Shown: positions 44,908 through 55,600, numbered from the stretch's first letter. The stretch is DNA of 64,000 nt from Cocleimonas sp. (GCA_021647365.1 JAKIUW010000010.1:1-64000), one strand, 5' to 3'. The notes: generated by a model not told the origin, from the sequence alone. Program-made: numbers and translations.

Positions 44908-46005
44908 ATGAAAATGTTTATTAAATGTAGCCTTGCTACTGCAATCCTAGCGGCAAGTGTCACAACGGCACAAGCAGAAACTGAGCTAGTGGTTGTTTCA
45001 TGGGGTGGCGCATATACCAAAAGCCAACAAAAAGCTTACTCAGTCCCCTTCATGGAAGCCAACAAAGGCATCAAGATCATCAATGATGACTCTTCGGCAG
45101 AAGCAGCATCAAAGCTACGCGCTCAAGCAGAAGCGGGAAAAGTAACGTGGGATGTTGTTGACGTATTACCCGATATTGCTATTGCACTTTGTGATGAAGG
45201 ACTTGCTGTAGAAATCAACCCTGAGAAGGACCTTGCAAAAGGTGCAGATGGCTCATCAGCAAAAGATGACTTTGGTGATGCACTGATTTCACCTTGTTTC
45301 ATCCCTGAAATTGTTTATTCAACCACTATCGGCTATCGCACAGATAAAGTTGGAGATACGCCACCAAGCACCATTGCTGATGTTTTCGACCTTAAAAAAT
45401 ACCCAGGAAAGCGTGCTTTAAACAAAAACCCTACAGGAAATCTTGAGTGGGCATTGATTGCTGATGGCGTAGCTATAAAAGATGTCTACAAAGAATTAGC
45501 AACAGAAGCGGGAGTAAAACGCGCATTTAAAAAGCTAGATACGATCAAAAAAGATGTAGTATGGTGGACAAAAGGCGCACAGCCGGGTCAATTATTAGCG
45601 GATGGCGAAGTGGTTATGGCTTCTGCTTACAACGGTCGCTTATTCTCGGCTATTGTAGAAAACAAACAACCTGTAGGCATGATGTGGGATGCGCAATTAT
45701 TTGAGCTAGATGGTTACATCATTCCAAAAGGCGCACCACATATGAAAGAAGCTATGGCTTATGTGAAGTTTGCAACAGATACCAAACGCCAAGCAGATCA
45801 GGCTAAATACATTTCATACGGCCCTGCGCGTAAATCATCGGCTGCTTTAGTTGGTAAACATGCTGAGCTTGGAATAGACATGGCACCTCATATGCCAACG
45901 AATCCTGCTAATGCTAAGAATGTTCTCTACAAAGACATTAACTTCTGGGCTGATCATAAAGATGAGCTAGCTGAGAAGTTTGAAGCTTGGTTAGCTAAAG
46001 GCTAA
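44908..46005 (+). CDS. potD: Periplasmic polyamine-binding protein, PotD/PotF family
   Basis: Substrate-binding subunit of the importer. From the ATG at 44908 (preceded by AAGGAG) it has 365 residues with a signal peptide ending TAQA-E near residue 22. The mature start ELVVVSWGGAYTKSQQKAYSVPF is typical of the COG0687 family. Other features are VTWDVVDVLPDIAIALCDEGL, PCFIPEIVYSTTIGY and DGEVVMASAYNGRLF. Aromatic and acidic residues that bind polyamines are not aligned here, so the substrate could be another cationic compound. potA is directly upstream; a reversed single copy of the dispersed repeat separates it from potB. Confidence 0.88.
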   Translation: MKMFIKCSLATAILAASVTTAQAETELVVVSWGGAYTKSQQKAYSVPFMEANKGIKIINDDSSAEAASKLRAQAEAGKVTWDVVDVLPDIAIALCDEGLAVEINPEKDLAKGADGSSAKDDFGDALISPCFIPEIVYSTTIGYRTDKVGDTPPSTIADVFDLKKYPGKRALNKNPTGNLEWALIADGVAIKDVYKELATEAGVKRAFKKLDTIKKDVVWWTKGAQPGQLLADGEVVMASAYNGRLFSAIVENKQPVGMMWDAQLFELDGYIIPKGAPHMKEAMAYVKFATDTKRQADQAKYISYGPARKSSAALVGKHAELGIDMAPHMPTNPANAKNVLYKDINFWADHKDELAEKFEAWLAKG

Positions 46006-46036
46006 AGCTCACCCTAAGGGACACCTCTATTAATTG

Positions 46037-46063
46037 ATCATGTAAAAGTGGGGGGGTGTACTT
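46037..46063 (-). repeat. Dispersed C-rich repeat, single copy in reverse orientation
   Basis: ATCATGTAAAAGT-G7-TGTACTT, one substitution from consensus. It is the only single copy seen with the G-rich strand on plus. It lies inside the pot operon, between potD and potB, where a strong terminator would be harmful. Confidence 0.85.
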
Positions 46064-46138
46064 TTTAATTATTATTCATAATTAAGGTATCCCCTCTTAT
46101 TTTTATCAGTCTTTAAAGTTTTTCACTCTGGAATACAC

Positions 46139-47428
46139 ATGTCGCAAAGTAGTTCGACACTAAAAACAGCTGACGGCTCTTTACAAATGGCTGATGGCTC
46201 TTCATTAAAAGCCAACTTAGAGCGCTCCTTACGAAGACGTAAGCGTAATGCTCTGCTGCTAGTTGCACCCCTATTCCTATTTATTCTAATCACTTTTTTA
46301 GTGCCTATTTTTGATATGCTGATACGCAGTGTAGACAATAAAATTACGGCAGAAATATTACCAACAACCATTCCCTTATTGGCGAATTGGGATGCAAAAT
46401 CTGGAAAATTACCTGATGAGTCTGTCTTCAAAGCATTCATTAACGATGCGCAGATTGCAAACAAAGCCAAAATCATTAACCGTTTAGGTAAGCGCCTAAA
46501 CTATGAAAAGTCTGGCACATCCAGTCTCTTTAGAAAAACAGGGAGAAAGCTTAAAAAGCTTGACCCTGAAAAGCTGACCAGCACTTATAAAGATGCTCTT
46601 ATAAAAATTGATAAAAAATGGGCTAATATTGCTATATGGCAATTAATACAACGTGAAAGCGGGCGATATACAAACTCCCACTTTCTTTCAGCCGTCGATA
46701 CGGAAAACAGTCCTGACGGCATTAAATGGAAAGATGAGGATAGCCAAATCTACCTTAATCTTTTCAAACGTACTTTGTGGTTAAGTTTTTTAATCACCTT
46801 CTTAACCGTTTTACTCGGTTATCCTATTGCTTATTTATTGGCATCACTCAAAACAAAAACCAGTAACTTATTGATGATATTGGTATTGCTACCCTTTTGG
46901 ACATCACTCTTAGTTCGTACCAGTGCTTGGATAGCGCTACTCCAAAAAGAAGGGGTTATCAATGACGTACTGGTAACAATCGGTTTAATTAGCGAAGATG
47001 GTCGGCTCGCAATGATTCACAATCAAACCGGTACGATTATCGCGATGACACACATCTTGTTACCTTTTATGATTTTACCCTTATTTAGCGTAATGAAAAC
47101 CATCAACCCCAGCTATGTACGCGCAGCACGTTCAATGGGCGCAACCTCATTTACTGCCTTTAGGCGCGTTTATTTCCCTAACACCGTAGCAGGGATTGGC
47201 GCAGGCGGCATTTTAGTATTTATCCTATCCATAGGCTATTACATCACCCCTGCCCTAGTCGGTGGAACACAAGGTACATTAATAAGCAATTTTATTGCCT
47301 ACCATATTTCAGAATCACTAAACTGGGGACTAGCCGCTGCCTTAGGCACATTACTCCTTCTTTTAGTATTAGCGCTTTATATACTCTACGACAAAGTTGT
47401 TGGCATCGACAATATGAAACTAGGTTAG
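46139..47428 (+). CDS. potB: Polyamine ABC transporter permease, PotB type with long insertion
   Basis: Inner-membrane permease. At 429 residues it is about 150 longer than E. coli PotB. A cytoplasmic N-terminus (about 1-35) is followed by the first membrane helix (LLLVAPLFLFILITFLVPIF, about 39-58), then an unusual hydrophilic segment of about 150 residues (60-215) before the remaining five helices. The segment is basic and lysine-rich and would face the periplasm. The permease loop EAA-type motif is seen as YVRAARSMGATSFTAFRRVYFP. Long PotB-like permeases of this type occur in marine bacteria in my recollection. Translation probably starts at the ATG 46139. potC follows after 15 bases. Confidence 0.88.
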   Translation: MSQSSSTLKTADGSLQMADGSSLKANLERSLRRRKRNALLLVAPLFLFILITFLVPIFDMLIRSVDNKITAEILPTTIPLLANWDAKSGKLPDESVFKAFINDAQIANKAKIINRLGKRLNYEKSGTSSLFRKTGRKLKKLDPEKLTSTYKDALIKIDKKWANIAIWQLIQRESGRYTNSHFLSAVDTENSPDGIKWKDEDSQIYLNLFKRTLWLSFLITFLTVLLGYPIAYLLASLKTKTSNLLMILVLLPFWTSLLVRTSAWIALLQKEGVINDVLVTIGLISEDGRLAMIHNQTGTIIAMTHILLPFMILPLFSVMKTINPSYVRAARSMGATSFTAFRRVYFPNTVAGIGAGGILVFILSIGYYITPALVGGTQGTLISNFIAYHISESLNWGLAAALGTLLLLLVLALYILYDKVVGIDNMKLG

Positions 47429-47443
47429 AAAGGAACATATAAG

Positions 47444-48295
47444 ATGGCACTTCCACTACATGCAACCACAGATGAAAGAATTTGGCATTACCTCTTTCTA
47501 GCAATCTGTACGCTTATTTTCTTATTTTTAATCATCCCAATACTGATCGTCATTCCACTATCTTTTAATGTACAGCCGTACTTTACGTTTACTCCAGAAA
47601 TGCTATCTTTTGATCCAAAAGGCTATTCAACCCGCTGGTACACTGCTTTTTTTAATGATACTAATTGGCAAAAAGCGGTTAAAAACTCCCTTATCATCGC
47701 CATTTTTTCCACAATAATTTCGACCTTTCTCGGTACATTGGCAGCTTTAGGTTTAAGCCAAAAAGACTTTCCCTTTAAAACCACCATTATGGGAATCCTA
47801 ATTTCACCTATGGTAGTGCCGCTCATTATTTCAGCAGCGGGTATGTTCTTCTTTTACGCGCGTATCAATCTACTAGGAACGCATCTTGGCGTAATACTTG
47901 CTCATGCCGCTTTGTCCACGCCCTTCGTCGTTATCACTGTTACAGCGACTCTTACAGGTTTTGATCATAGCTTAACACGTGCAGCATCAAGCTTAGGTTC
48001 ATCACCTACCAACACCTTCTTTAAAATTACCGTGCCGTTGATTACACCTGGTGTGATTTCAGGCGCACTGTTTGCATTCATCACCTCATTCGATGAAGTG
48101 ATTGTCGTGTTGTTTGTAGGAAGCGTACATCAACGCACCATTCCATGGGCAATGTTCTCAGGTATTCGCGAAGAAATTAGCCCAACTATTTTGGCCGTCG
48201 CTACGTTACTAATTTGTTTCTCAATCATATTATTATTTTTGGTTGAGTTATTACGCCGACGCAATGAGCGATTACGCGGGCTATCGCCAAATTAA
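47444..48295 (+). CDS. potC: Polyamine ABC transporter permease PotC
   Basis: Second permease of the importer, 283 residues with six membrane helices: LFLAICTLIFLFLIIPILIV (about 17-36), then helices near 80-100, 112-135, 145-165, 200-225 and 250-272. The EAA-type coupling loop appears as LTRAASSLGSSPTNTFFKITVP. The C-terminal end is basic (RRRNERLRG). AAAGGAAC precedes the ATG. It closes the pot operon; the yhhQ gene with its riboswitch begins 100 bases later and is probably separately controlled. Confidence 0.92.
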   Translation: MALPLHATTDERIWHYLFLAICTLIFLFLIIPILIVIPLSFNVQPYFTFTPEMLSFDPKGYSTRWYTAFFNDTNWQKAVKNSLIIAIFSTIISTFLGTLAALGLSQKDFPFKTTIMGILISPMVVPLIISAAGMFFFYARINLLGTHLGVILAHAALSTPFVVITVTATLTGFDHSLTRAASSLGSSPTNTFFKITVPLITPGVISGALFAFITSFDEVIVVLFVGSVHQRTIPWAMFSGIREEISPTILAVATLLICFSIILLFLVELLRRRNERLRGLSPN

Positions 48296-48371
48296 CTTTT
48301 TACAAGGAAGAGCTAAGAATAAAAATAATAGTAGCTAAATTTAAACAACACCATATAATCGCGACCTCACT

Positions 48372-48386
48372 AAACGCACAGCGTTT
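48372..48386 (+). other. Small hairpin upstream of the preQ1 riboswitch
   Basis: AAACGC and GCGTTT form a perfect 6-bp stem with an ACA loop, 9 bases upstream of the riboswitch stem. It may be part of the 5' leader structure or chance. Confidence 0.4.
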
Positions 48387-48394
48387 GATTTACA

Positions 48395-48426
48395 TTTGGG
48401 TTCCCTCAACCCCATTAACAAAAAGG
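48395..48426 (+). promoter_or_regulatory. preQ1-I riboswitch controlling yhhQ translation
   Basis: The leader contains TTGGGTTCCCTCAACCCC then ATTAACAAAAAGG. This matches the small preQ1-I aptamer: P1 stem GGG/CCC, a short loop, then an A-rich tail (TTAACAAAA-AGG) folding back as a pseudoknot, very like the Thermoanaerobacter/Fusobacterium examples. The terminal AAGG is also the ribosome site for the ATG at 48435, so ligand binding should block translation. The downstream gene encodes a queuosine-precursor transporter, a known preQ1-riboswitch target. Confidence 0.88.
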
Positions 48427-48434
48427 TCTCAAGC

Positions 48435-49070
48435 ATGAATGTTCACGCCCAATCTTCTCGTTCCGTTTTAATCCCACTCGTTTTATTCCATCTAATTATC
48501 ATTGCCCTCAGTAATTATTTGGTGCAAATTCCTGTGACCATTTTTGGCTTTCAAACTACATGGGGAGCATTTACTTTTCCTTTGATATTTTTAGCGACAG
48601 ATCTCACCGTAAGAGTTTATGGCGCAGTACAGGCAAGGCGTATTATTTTTACCGTGATGTTACCCGCGCTGGTGATCTCTTACGTACTATCCGTACTGTT
48701 TTATGAAGCAAGATTCCAAGGCTTCGCACAACTTGCCGAGCTAAACACCTTTGTAGCACGTATCGCCATTGCCAGTTTTATTGCCTATACCATTGGGCAA
48801 TTACTTGATGTAACAATTTTTAATAAGTTGCGTAATACAAAAAACTGGTGGATAGCCCCTGCAAGCTCGTCTGTAATCGGCGGATTAATCGACACGGTAT
48901 TATTCTTCAGTATTGCCTTCTACCAAAGCACAGATGAGTTTATGGCGGCCAACTGGCAAGAAATAGCGACCGTTGACTATGTTTTCAAACTTATTATTAG
49001 TGTTGCTTTGTTTGTGCCTGCTTACGGTCTATTGATGAATCGTTTCGCAAAGAAAATAAACCACATATAA
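48435..49070 (+). CDS. yhhQ: Queuosine precursor transporter YhhQ
   Basis: Inner-membrane importer for 7-deazaguanine precursors of queuosine (preQ0/preQ1), COG1738/VUT family. From the ATG at 48435 the protein has 211 residues with six hydrophobic helices (about 8-28, 35-55, 66-88, 98-118, 136-160, 180-200). Family blocks are ITTWGAFTFPLIFLATDLTVRVYG-like TTWGAFTFPLIFLATD, and SVIGGLIDTVLFFSIAF. The frame extends 13 codons upstream through the riboswitch, but the ATG after AAGG is the natural start. The gene is controlled by the preQ1-I element directly upstream. Confidence 0.92.
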   Translation: MNVHAQSSRSVLIPLVLFHLIIIALSNYLVQIPVTIFGFQTTWGAFTFPLIFLATDLTVRVYGAVQARRIIFTVMLPALVISYVLSVLFYEARFQGFAQLAELNTFVARIAIASFIAYTIGQLLDVTIFNKLRNTKNWWIAPASSSVIGGLIDTVLFFSIAFYQSTDEFMAANWQEIATVDYVFKLIISVALFVPAYGLLMNRFAKKINHI

Positions 49071-49087
49071 TAAATAATGTTTGAGTT

Positions 49088-49156
49088 CACACCCCCCCTA
49101 GTTTTACATGATGCTTATAACCACCATGTACAACAACTAGGGGAGTGTGCTTTTTT
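49088..49156. repeat. Degenerate palindromic repeat acting as likely bidirectional terminator
   Basis: CACACCCCCCCTAGTTTTAC on the left and ACAACTAGGGGAGTGTG on the right, both diverged from the consensus but in matching fashion around CTAG. TTTTTT follows at 49151. It lies between convergent yhhQ and sdaA and, unlike other copies, has a T-run, so it may serve as terminator for yhhQ. Confidence 0.75.
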
Positions 49157-49164
49157 ATTCCCAG

Positions 49165-50586
49165 CTAACACTCAACAATATTAACAGGCACATCAATCAC
49201 ATGTAGCGCCAGCCCACCACGCGCTGTTTCTTTATATTTTGAACGCATATCTTTACCTGTTTCGCGCATGGTATGGATGACTTTATCCAGCGAAACATAA
49301 TGCGAACCATCACCGCGCAACGCCATGCGCGATGCGTTAATTGCTTTAACCGCGCCCATTGCATTACGTTCAATACAGGGGATTTGAACCAAGCCACCAA
49401 TCGGATCACAGGTTAATCCTAGATTGTGTTCGATACCAATCTCGGCGGCATTTTCAACTTGCTCGGGTGTGCCGCCTAAAACCTCAGTTAAGCCTGCCGC
49501 TGCCATTGCGCAGGCAGAACCCACCTCACCTTGACAGCCCACTTCTGCACCAGAGATCGATGCATTTTCTTTGATAATCATGCCAATGGCAGCGGCTGTT
49601 AGTAAAAACCTAACGATACCGGCATCTCCACCTTTATCTGCCAACTCATAAGCATTACAAAAATTTTTATAATAAAGCATCACTGCGGGGATGATGCCTG
49701 CCGCGCCGTTGGTGGGCGCTGTCACTACCCTGCCCCCCGCTGCATTTTCCTCATTAATCGCCAACGCGTACAAATTCACCCAATCCATACTTCCTTGATT
49801 AAATAGCTCATGTGTCGTCTCATCTTTAAGTGATTGACATAGGTCTGCTGCGCGACGTTTAACCTTCAAGCCACCGGGGAGGATGCCACTATTTATACAA
49901 CCCTGCTCTACACACTGTTGCATTTCATTCCAAATTTTCAATAAACCCGAAATAATCTCATCATACGAGCGCCATGTTTCCTCATTTTTCATCATAATCT
50001 GGCTAATTGACAAGCCCTCTGCTTTACATAACGCCAATAATGCATCTGCTGTAGTGAAGGTGTATGGCAGCTTATTTTCATCAGGTTTGATAAAGCCCTC
50101 TTCCCAACTTGGGCAGTTTTCATCCACTACAAAACCACCACCTACAGAATAGTAAATATTTTTTTGTAAGGACTTCCCCATTTCATCAAACGCTGTTATT
50201 TGTAACCCATTGGCATGGAGCGGCAAGCTCTCTTTGCGATGGAAGATCAAGTCAGTCTCTTTATCAAATTTTATCGAATGAAGTGCGTTTAATAAAATTA
50301 TTTTTGATTCACCAATCGTAGCGATGACCTCATCAATACTTGCAACATCCACCGCCTCAGGAGTTTCCCCCATCAAGCCCAGCAACACCGCCTTATCACT
50401 ACCATGGCCTTTTCCTGTCGCACCGAGCGAACCATAGAGTGCCACCTCAATACGCACCACAGAATCTAATAAGTTTTGCTCGACCAAAGCCAATACAAAC
50501 TTACATGCCGCAACCATAGGCCCAACCGTGTGAGAACTGGAAGGCCCAATACCAATTTTAAAAAGATCAAATACACTTATCGTCAT
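49165..50586 (-). CDS. sdaA: L-serine ammonia-lyase (iron-sulphur type)
   Basis: Deaminates L-serine to pyruvate using a [4Fe-4S] cluster. From the ATG at 50586 ([24 protein letters not shown]) it has 473 residues, the one-chain form with fused beta and alpha domains. The beta-domain signature is [12 protein letters not shown]. The alpha domain has [50 protein letters not shown], with the cysteines expected for the cluster. The frame opens 12 codons earlier, but the MTISVFD start matches the family. The gene links to serine turnover by glyA in metabolism only; they are 32 kb apart. Confidence 0.95.
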   Translation of the reverse strand: MTISVFDLFKIGIGPSSSHTVGPMVAACKFVLALVEQNLLDSVVRIEVALYGSLGATGKGHGSDKAVLLGLMGETPEAVDVASIDEVIATIGESKIILLNALHSIKFDKETDLIFHRKESLPLHANGLQITAFDEMGKSLQKNIYYSVGGGFVVDENCPSWEEGFIKPDENKLPYTFTTADALLALCKAEGLSISQIMMKNEETWRSYDEIISGLLKIWNEMQQCVEQGCINSGILPGGLKVKRRAADLCQSLKDETTHELFNQGSMDWVNLYALAINEENAAGGRVVTAPTNGAAGIIPAVMLYYKNFCNAYELADKGGDAGIVRFLLTAAAIGMIIKENASISGAEVGCQGEVGSACAMAAAGLTEVLGGTPEQVENAAEIGIEHNLGLTCDPIGGLVQIPCIERNAMGAVKAINASRMALRGDGSHYVSLDKVIHTMRETGKDMRSKYKETARGGLALHVIDVPVNIVEC

Positions 50587-50614
50587 AAGCCAAGCATAGA
50601 TCATTATCTGTAGA

Positions 50615-50635
50615 AAGCACATCCCCCTACTTTTA
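50615..50635 (+). repeat. Degenerate dispersed C-rich repeat
   Basis: AAGCACATCCCCCTACTTTTA, two or three changes from the core, just upstream of sdaA. C-rich strand on plus. Confidence 0.65.
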
Positions 50636-50730
50636 GTGAACTTAGCACTTGTTATTTAAACGGATAATTCAGCCAACGGAGTGAAACAATAGCAAACTGT
50701 TATAAGATGTATTACAAACTCCAGACACAA

Positions 50731-50758
50731 CAAAGCCTGCAAAAAGCAGGCTTTGTTT
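50731..50758 (-). terminator. Intrinsic terminator downstream of the caspase-family gene
   Basis: AAAGCCTGC (50732-50740) and GCAGGCTTT (50746-50754) form a perfect 9-bp stem with an A5 loop. The minus-strand flank is TTGTTGTG, a modest T-tract. It lies about 100 bases beyond the stop at 50856 and would end the TPS-caspase transcript. Confidence 0.75.
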
Positions 50759-50855
50759 AAGACTAATGGTGCTTAGGGCCAAAATCACATCGAAGAATTA
50801 TAAATATAAAGAATGCTCAGAAAAATAGGTAGCCACACAATCTAATTTGCAGACT

Positions 50856-52616
50856 CTAATTAACATTCAAACTAAAGTCAGGAATTTTTCTATCTATATA
50901 AACAATATCAATAAAAGAACCGTAATTTGGTAATGCTTGATGCTTTAAACGCTGTTGCTTAGCTGTTAAACCATAAAGAAAGAACCCTGGAACATCCTTT
51001 TCTTTTCTAGCTTTTGCCTCAGACTTCATTCTTTTTAGGGCATGTAAAAAAGACACTGCAAACTCAGAATTGATTGAACGCCCATTTGCAGTATCGGCAA
51101 CTGGGGCAACCCCCCCAGAAGTCAAAGTTGTTCTAGCCTCTTGTTGGTGATTAAATTTCAGGCTACTCGCATTATCAAAATAATGTTTCACAAATGATCC
51201 AGAAAAACAGCTATCAGCAACAATGAGCGCACCTCCCTTTGTAAATTCTGATAAACGTTTCCTTAATTCATTATTTGATAGCCAAGTTTTAGGACGCATA
51301 GGCTCAGCAGCCGTATCCCTAAAGGACCAGTATCCCTCTTTTGTCTTTGGAGATAAAACGCCATGACCAGAATAATAAACAATTAACTGATCCCCTGCCT
51401 TGAATTTATCTCTTATTTTATCAACTGTATCAATAAACCTAGATTTATTTGGATTGAATAAGGTGAAAATGTTTTGCTTTTTAACCCCTATTGACCCCAA
51501 TGCTTGTGATATTTTCTTAACGTCGGGTACTGGGCTAAATAAGCTTGAAAGACTCTTGTCTTGATAACTCCCTACAGCAGCTAATAATGCATAAGTTGTA
51601 CCACGACCTGATGGTGACCTTAGCACTATCGGTTTAGTTTGTGGGCGAACACCCTTTCTAGCAACCTTAACATCTCGCCCAAAAACCTTTGCTGTCGTAT
51701 TTTTTGCTCTATCAGCAAAAAGCATATTCAAGACACCAGATCGCCCACCCTGCACACTAACATCAAGAGTGAATACTCCATCTTTGGTTATATTTTCTTT
51801 AAGTTGCTGCTCTGAAAGACGAATACCATTTAACTTAATAAAACCTACACCTGTTTTATCTATGATTCTTCCTTTTAATATAAAGCGGTTAGTCGATGGT
51901 ATATGTTCTGCGTAGGTAAAATTCACTACAGGCCCTTTCTGATCTGTATTTAGATAAAACTTGTCTAACTGCTCGGCTAAAGCAGAAACAGCAAACTCTT
52001 TTGCATGGCGTCCTTTATCAAATACAAATGACCTCGCTAATTTATAATTAGATTCTACAAAATCTTTTACTGAAGAAATTTCCTTTGTGGGTTTACAAAA
52101 AACACCTTCTGCACTTTCTGCTATATTCGCCTTACTCCCTATAACTTTTGCTTTATAGAATAAAAAACATGTTTTATTAGTACCCTTTGTAATAGCAGAA
52201 GAAAGCATGACAGTACCACCACTGAGAGCATCACTGTATTCTTCATGACTTATTTTTGTAAATGGCTTCAGCTTTAGTGGTTTTATTTCTGGGTGATCTA
52301 AGTACCTTAAAACCTTGTTCTTTCTAAGTTTCTTATTACTTATACCAGGTATGGATTTTAAGTTTTTATCATGCCTAAACAGTAAAGTTCCATGGTCAAA
52401 CACTAATACTTCAGCAAAAGTATTAGGATCATCTAAAAACTTGAGACCTTTACGCAGTCGAACTTTCCCCTCAATGCCATGCGCACTAACATTTGCTTCA
52501 TCTCGTGAAATATTCTGCCAGCTTCCCAATGAAAGTGCATTATCGTCCGCATACGCTGAGGAAGCTATTAGCAACACTAAAAACATTAGTGCTTTTATTT
52601 TCTTTTGAACTCTCAT
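50856..52616 (-). CDS. Exported caspase-family (C14) peptidase
   Basis: A 586-residue protein from the ATG at 52616 (AGGGA 6-7 bases upstream), with a signal peptide ending SSAYA near residue 23. Residues about 30-330 are of unknown fold. The C-terminal ~245 residues are a caspase-like domain with the catalytic dyad H418 in YYSGHGVLSP and C470 in IVADSCFSGSF; the start of the domain is YALLAAVGSYQDKSLSSL and PVPDVKKISQAL. By family it should cleave after basic or acidic residues, but the specificity pocket cannot be read. It lies 27 bases after the giant TPS exoprotein gene and is probably co-transcribed. It may process the exoprotein or act on the cell surface. Confidence 0.85.
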   Translation of the reverse strand: MRVQKKIKALMFLVLLIASSAYADDNALSLGSWQNISRDEANVSAHGIEGKVRLRKGLKFLDDPNTFAEVLVFDHGTLLFRHDKNLKSIPGISNKKLRKNKVLRYLDHPEIKPLKLKPFTKISHEEYSDALSGGTVMLSSAITKGTNKTCFLFYKAKVIGSKANIAESAEGVFCKPTKEISSVKDFVESNYKLARSFVFDKGRHAKEFAVSALAEQLDKFYLNTDQKGPVVNFTYAEHIPSTNRFILKGRIIDKTGVGFIKLNGIRLSEQQLKENITKDGVFTLDVSVQGGRSGVLNMLFADRAKNTTAKVFGRDVKVARKGVRPQTKPIVLRSPSGRGTTYALLAAVGSYQDKSLSSLFSPVPDVKKISQALGSIGVKKQNIFTLFNPNKSRFIDTVDKIRDKFKAGDQLIVYYSGHGVLSPKTKEGYWSFRDTAAEPMRPKTWLSNNELRKRLSEFTKGGALIVADSCFSGSFVKHYFDNASSLKFNHQQEARTTLTSGGVAPVADTANGRSINSEFAVSFLHALKRMKSEAKARKEKDVPGFFLYGLTAKQQRLKHQALPNYGSFIDIVYIDRKIPDFSLNVN

Positions 52617-52643
52617 TACATATCCCTTAAAAAACAACTATAT

Positions 52644-55600
52644 CTAAGACTCGTTAACTGCCTTTTCTGTCTTTGCTTGAATGTCATCACTTTTCTTTTC
52701 ACATTTGTCGTCTTTAACTTTAGTATCAATATCTGCTTTTACACCAAGCAAAGACCAACCTCGTGCTTCAACGATCTCTTTAGAGCGACTTATCTTGTCA
52801 CCACATTTTTCAGGTTCTGCACCTTTCGAATCAGAAATTTTTGCATCAGATGCCGTCATATCCTCATCAAGCTTACCTTTAGATAAACCAGCTGAGAATA
52901 GCTTATCATTTAAAACTGTCTTTAAAGGAGCAACACCCCTGATAATTATACGTACTAAATCTGGACTAAAGCCTAAAGTAGCAAGTTCTCCATTAAAATA
53001 AAACTCACCAAACTTATACTCAGGTATAAAGCGTATGGAATCTGCCATCTCTTGATCATTAGCACCAACAGCGAGGGCTGTTCCTAATACACCTGTTAGA
53101 TTTCCTCCTGAGCCAGCTAGATTGAGATCACCCGCAGTAACAGCCCCATTTATTTCCCCTCCAGTCTCAGTGTCTTTAGCAGCATTTAAATTCAATGTGA
53201 CTGAGAGACCAGCATCGATTGAATCAAATTCAATATCTCCACCATTTGAAGCTATTGTGAATATATCTTCTGATGGAGCACCATCTTCAATCTTAACCGG
53301 TCCATTGAATGTTATCGCTCCATCCGTGGAAATATCTCCATTAAGTTTTATTTTAACAGCAGCAACTGATAATATCCCGCTACCATTTATCTCTTGTAGA
53401 GTAACGCCTCCTTCAACAGAGTTCAGTGTTATAGCAGCACCCATTAAATCACGATGAATAATAATATCTTTTTTAGCAGTTATCTTGCCATCTAAATCAA
53501 ACGATTTAATATCACCTGCTTTAGCAATTGTTACAGCTCCATTATCCGCCTTAATATTACCTTTAACTGTTATTAACTCATTTGTATTCGCTAGTATTTC
53601 TACATCACCATCAGTACTTTCAATATTACCCGTAATCGTAGTGGATCCTGATTTTGAGTTAATCGAAACCTTATTCTTAGCTTGAAGCTTAGATGGGTTA
53701 TCTTTATCGTCAGATAGGAAATTATTACCAGCACTTATCGTTAAGGTATCTGTTTTAGCATTTAAACTGTCAGTAGTTATATTCTGCTTGGCTTCAAGAG
53801 TAATCTCACCTCCGTTCACTTCACCAATAATTTTGATGTTATTACCAGCGTCTAGTGTGACATCGTCACTTGCTGTTAACTTACTCGTAGTAATATCATT
53901 TTTAGCATTAAGTGAAATCTTGTTCCCTCTTACTTCCCCATTAGTATTAATATCATGACCAGCGTCTAGCGAAACATCACCACTCGCTGTTAACTTACCC
54001 GTAGTAATATCTTCTTTAGCTTCAATTATCAGTTTTTTTGCAACTACTTCATTCAATATAATACTGTTTTTGCTACTCTTTAGTGTTGTATCTGCACCAA
54101 GCTCAACTTTGTCGTTAAAAACTTGTGCTTCTGTCGTTGTAACACTTCCACCGTTAATCACGGTCTTACCCGCTTCATTCGTGACTAAACTACCAATATT
54201 TACAGCTTTATTGAATGTTGTAGTTTTATCCGCATTAACTCTTAAACTTTTATCTCCCGTTAGAGCCCCATTAAAACTCACATTCCCTTTAGTGGTAACA
54301 TCAAGAGCCCCATCAAGAGTTGCATCACTCTTAATGGTAATATCACCTTCATCACTTTTTATGTTTCCTCCCCCTAAATTAAGAGAGCCTCCTTGAAGTT
54401 CAATCTTTCCACTACCATTGGCTGTTAGTGATTTATTAATATCTAGTTTATTACTCGCTAGAAGCTCTATGCTTCCGTTACCTGTAGTATTTATTTCACC
54501 ATCTATAACTACATCCTTTGCACTAATTTTTGTATCACCTTCATCACTTGTTATGTTTCCTCCCCCTAAATTAAGAGAGTCTCCTTGAAGGTCAATCTTT
54601 CCACTACCATCTGCAGTCAGTGATTTATTAATATCTAGTTTATTACTCGCTAAAAGCTCTATGCTTCCGTTACCTGTAGTATTTATTTCACCATCTACAA
54701 CTACATCCTTTGCACTAACTTTTGTATCACCAACATTGCTCGCACTTCCTTTTACAAAAGCACTTCCTTTCTTAGCAATAATTTCTAGTGCATGCGTCAA
54801 TCCATCAATCGTATTAGCTAACGTAATATCACTTTCTTTACTCTTTAAAGTAGTGTCAGCACCTAATTCAACCTTATCATTGTAGGTCTGCTCACCTTTA
54901 GTTGTAATACTTCCACCATTGATTTTTGTAGTGCCCTTTGCGTTGGTGGCTAGACTACCTATATTTACAGCACCTTCAAAGCTAGTCGTTTTATCTGCAT
55001 TTACTGTTAAACGATTATTTCCATCTAATTTTCCATCAAACTTGGCATTTCCAGTGGTTGTAACAGTAATATCTTGCTTAAGAGTTGTATCACCCTTGAG
55101 AGTAACATCACCCCCTTTTGTTATTTCTAAGTCACCACCCAGAGTTATATCTTGAGAATTTATATTTATTTGCTCTGTTTTAACTGTTTTTAGCTGAGTT
55201 AAACCTGTACCTAGCTGCTGTACTAGACTCTTTGCCTCAATACGATCTCTTGCTGTAACATTTTTCGCACTGGCAATCTTAATATCATTCAGGGCTGTAA
55301 AACTACCCACTGACTTAACAAACTCTATATCACCAGTACCTGCGGTTAATGATAGGTTTTGCTTTCCATCCAGTGTGTCTTTGAAACGTATATCTCCAGC
55401 ACCAGTACCTGTATCAATAGCAACCTTATCCGTTAGGGTTGTGCCACTATGAATCGTGATTGCATCATTCGATGTTTTGATGTCACCACCTGTATTTAAT
55501 ACTCCTACTGTGTCTTTATTGCCAATAGTAACGGCGCCATCGGCTGTAATATCAGCATCTGATGCCAATGTTATTGTAGTTGCATCTAAACTTACTGTAC

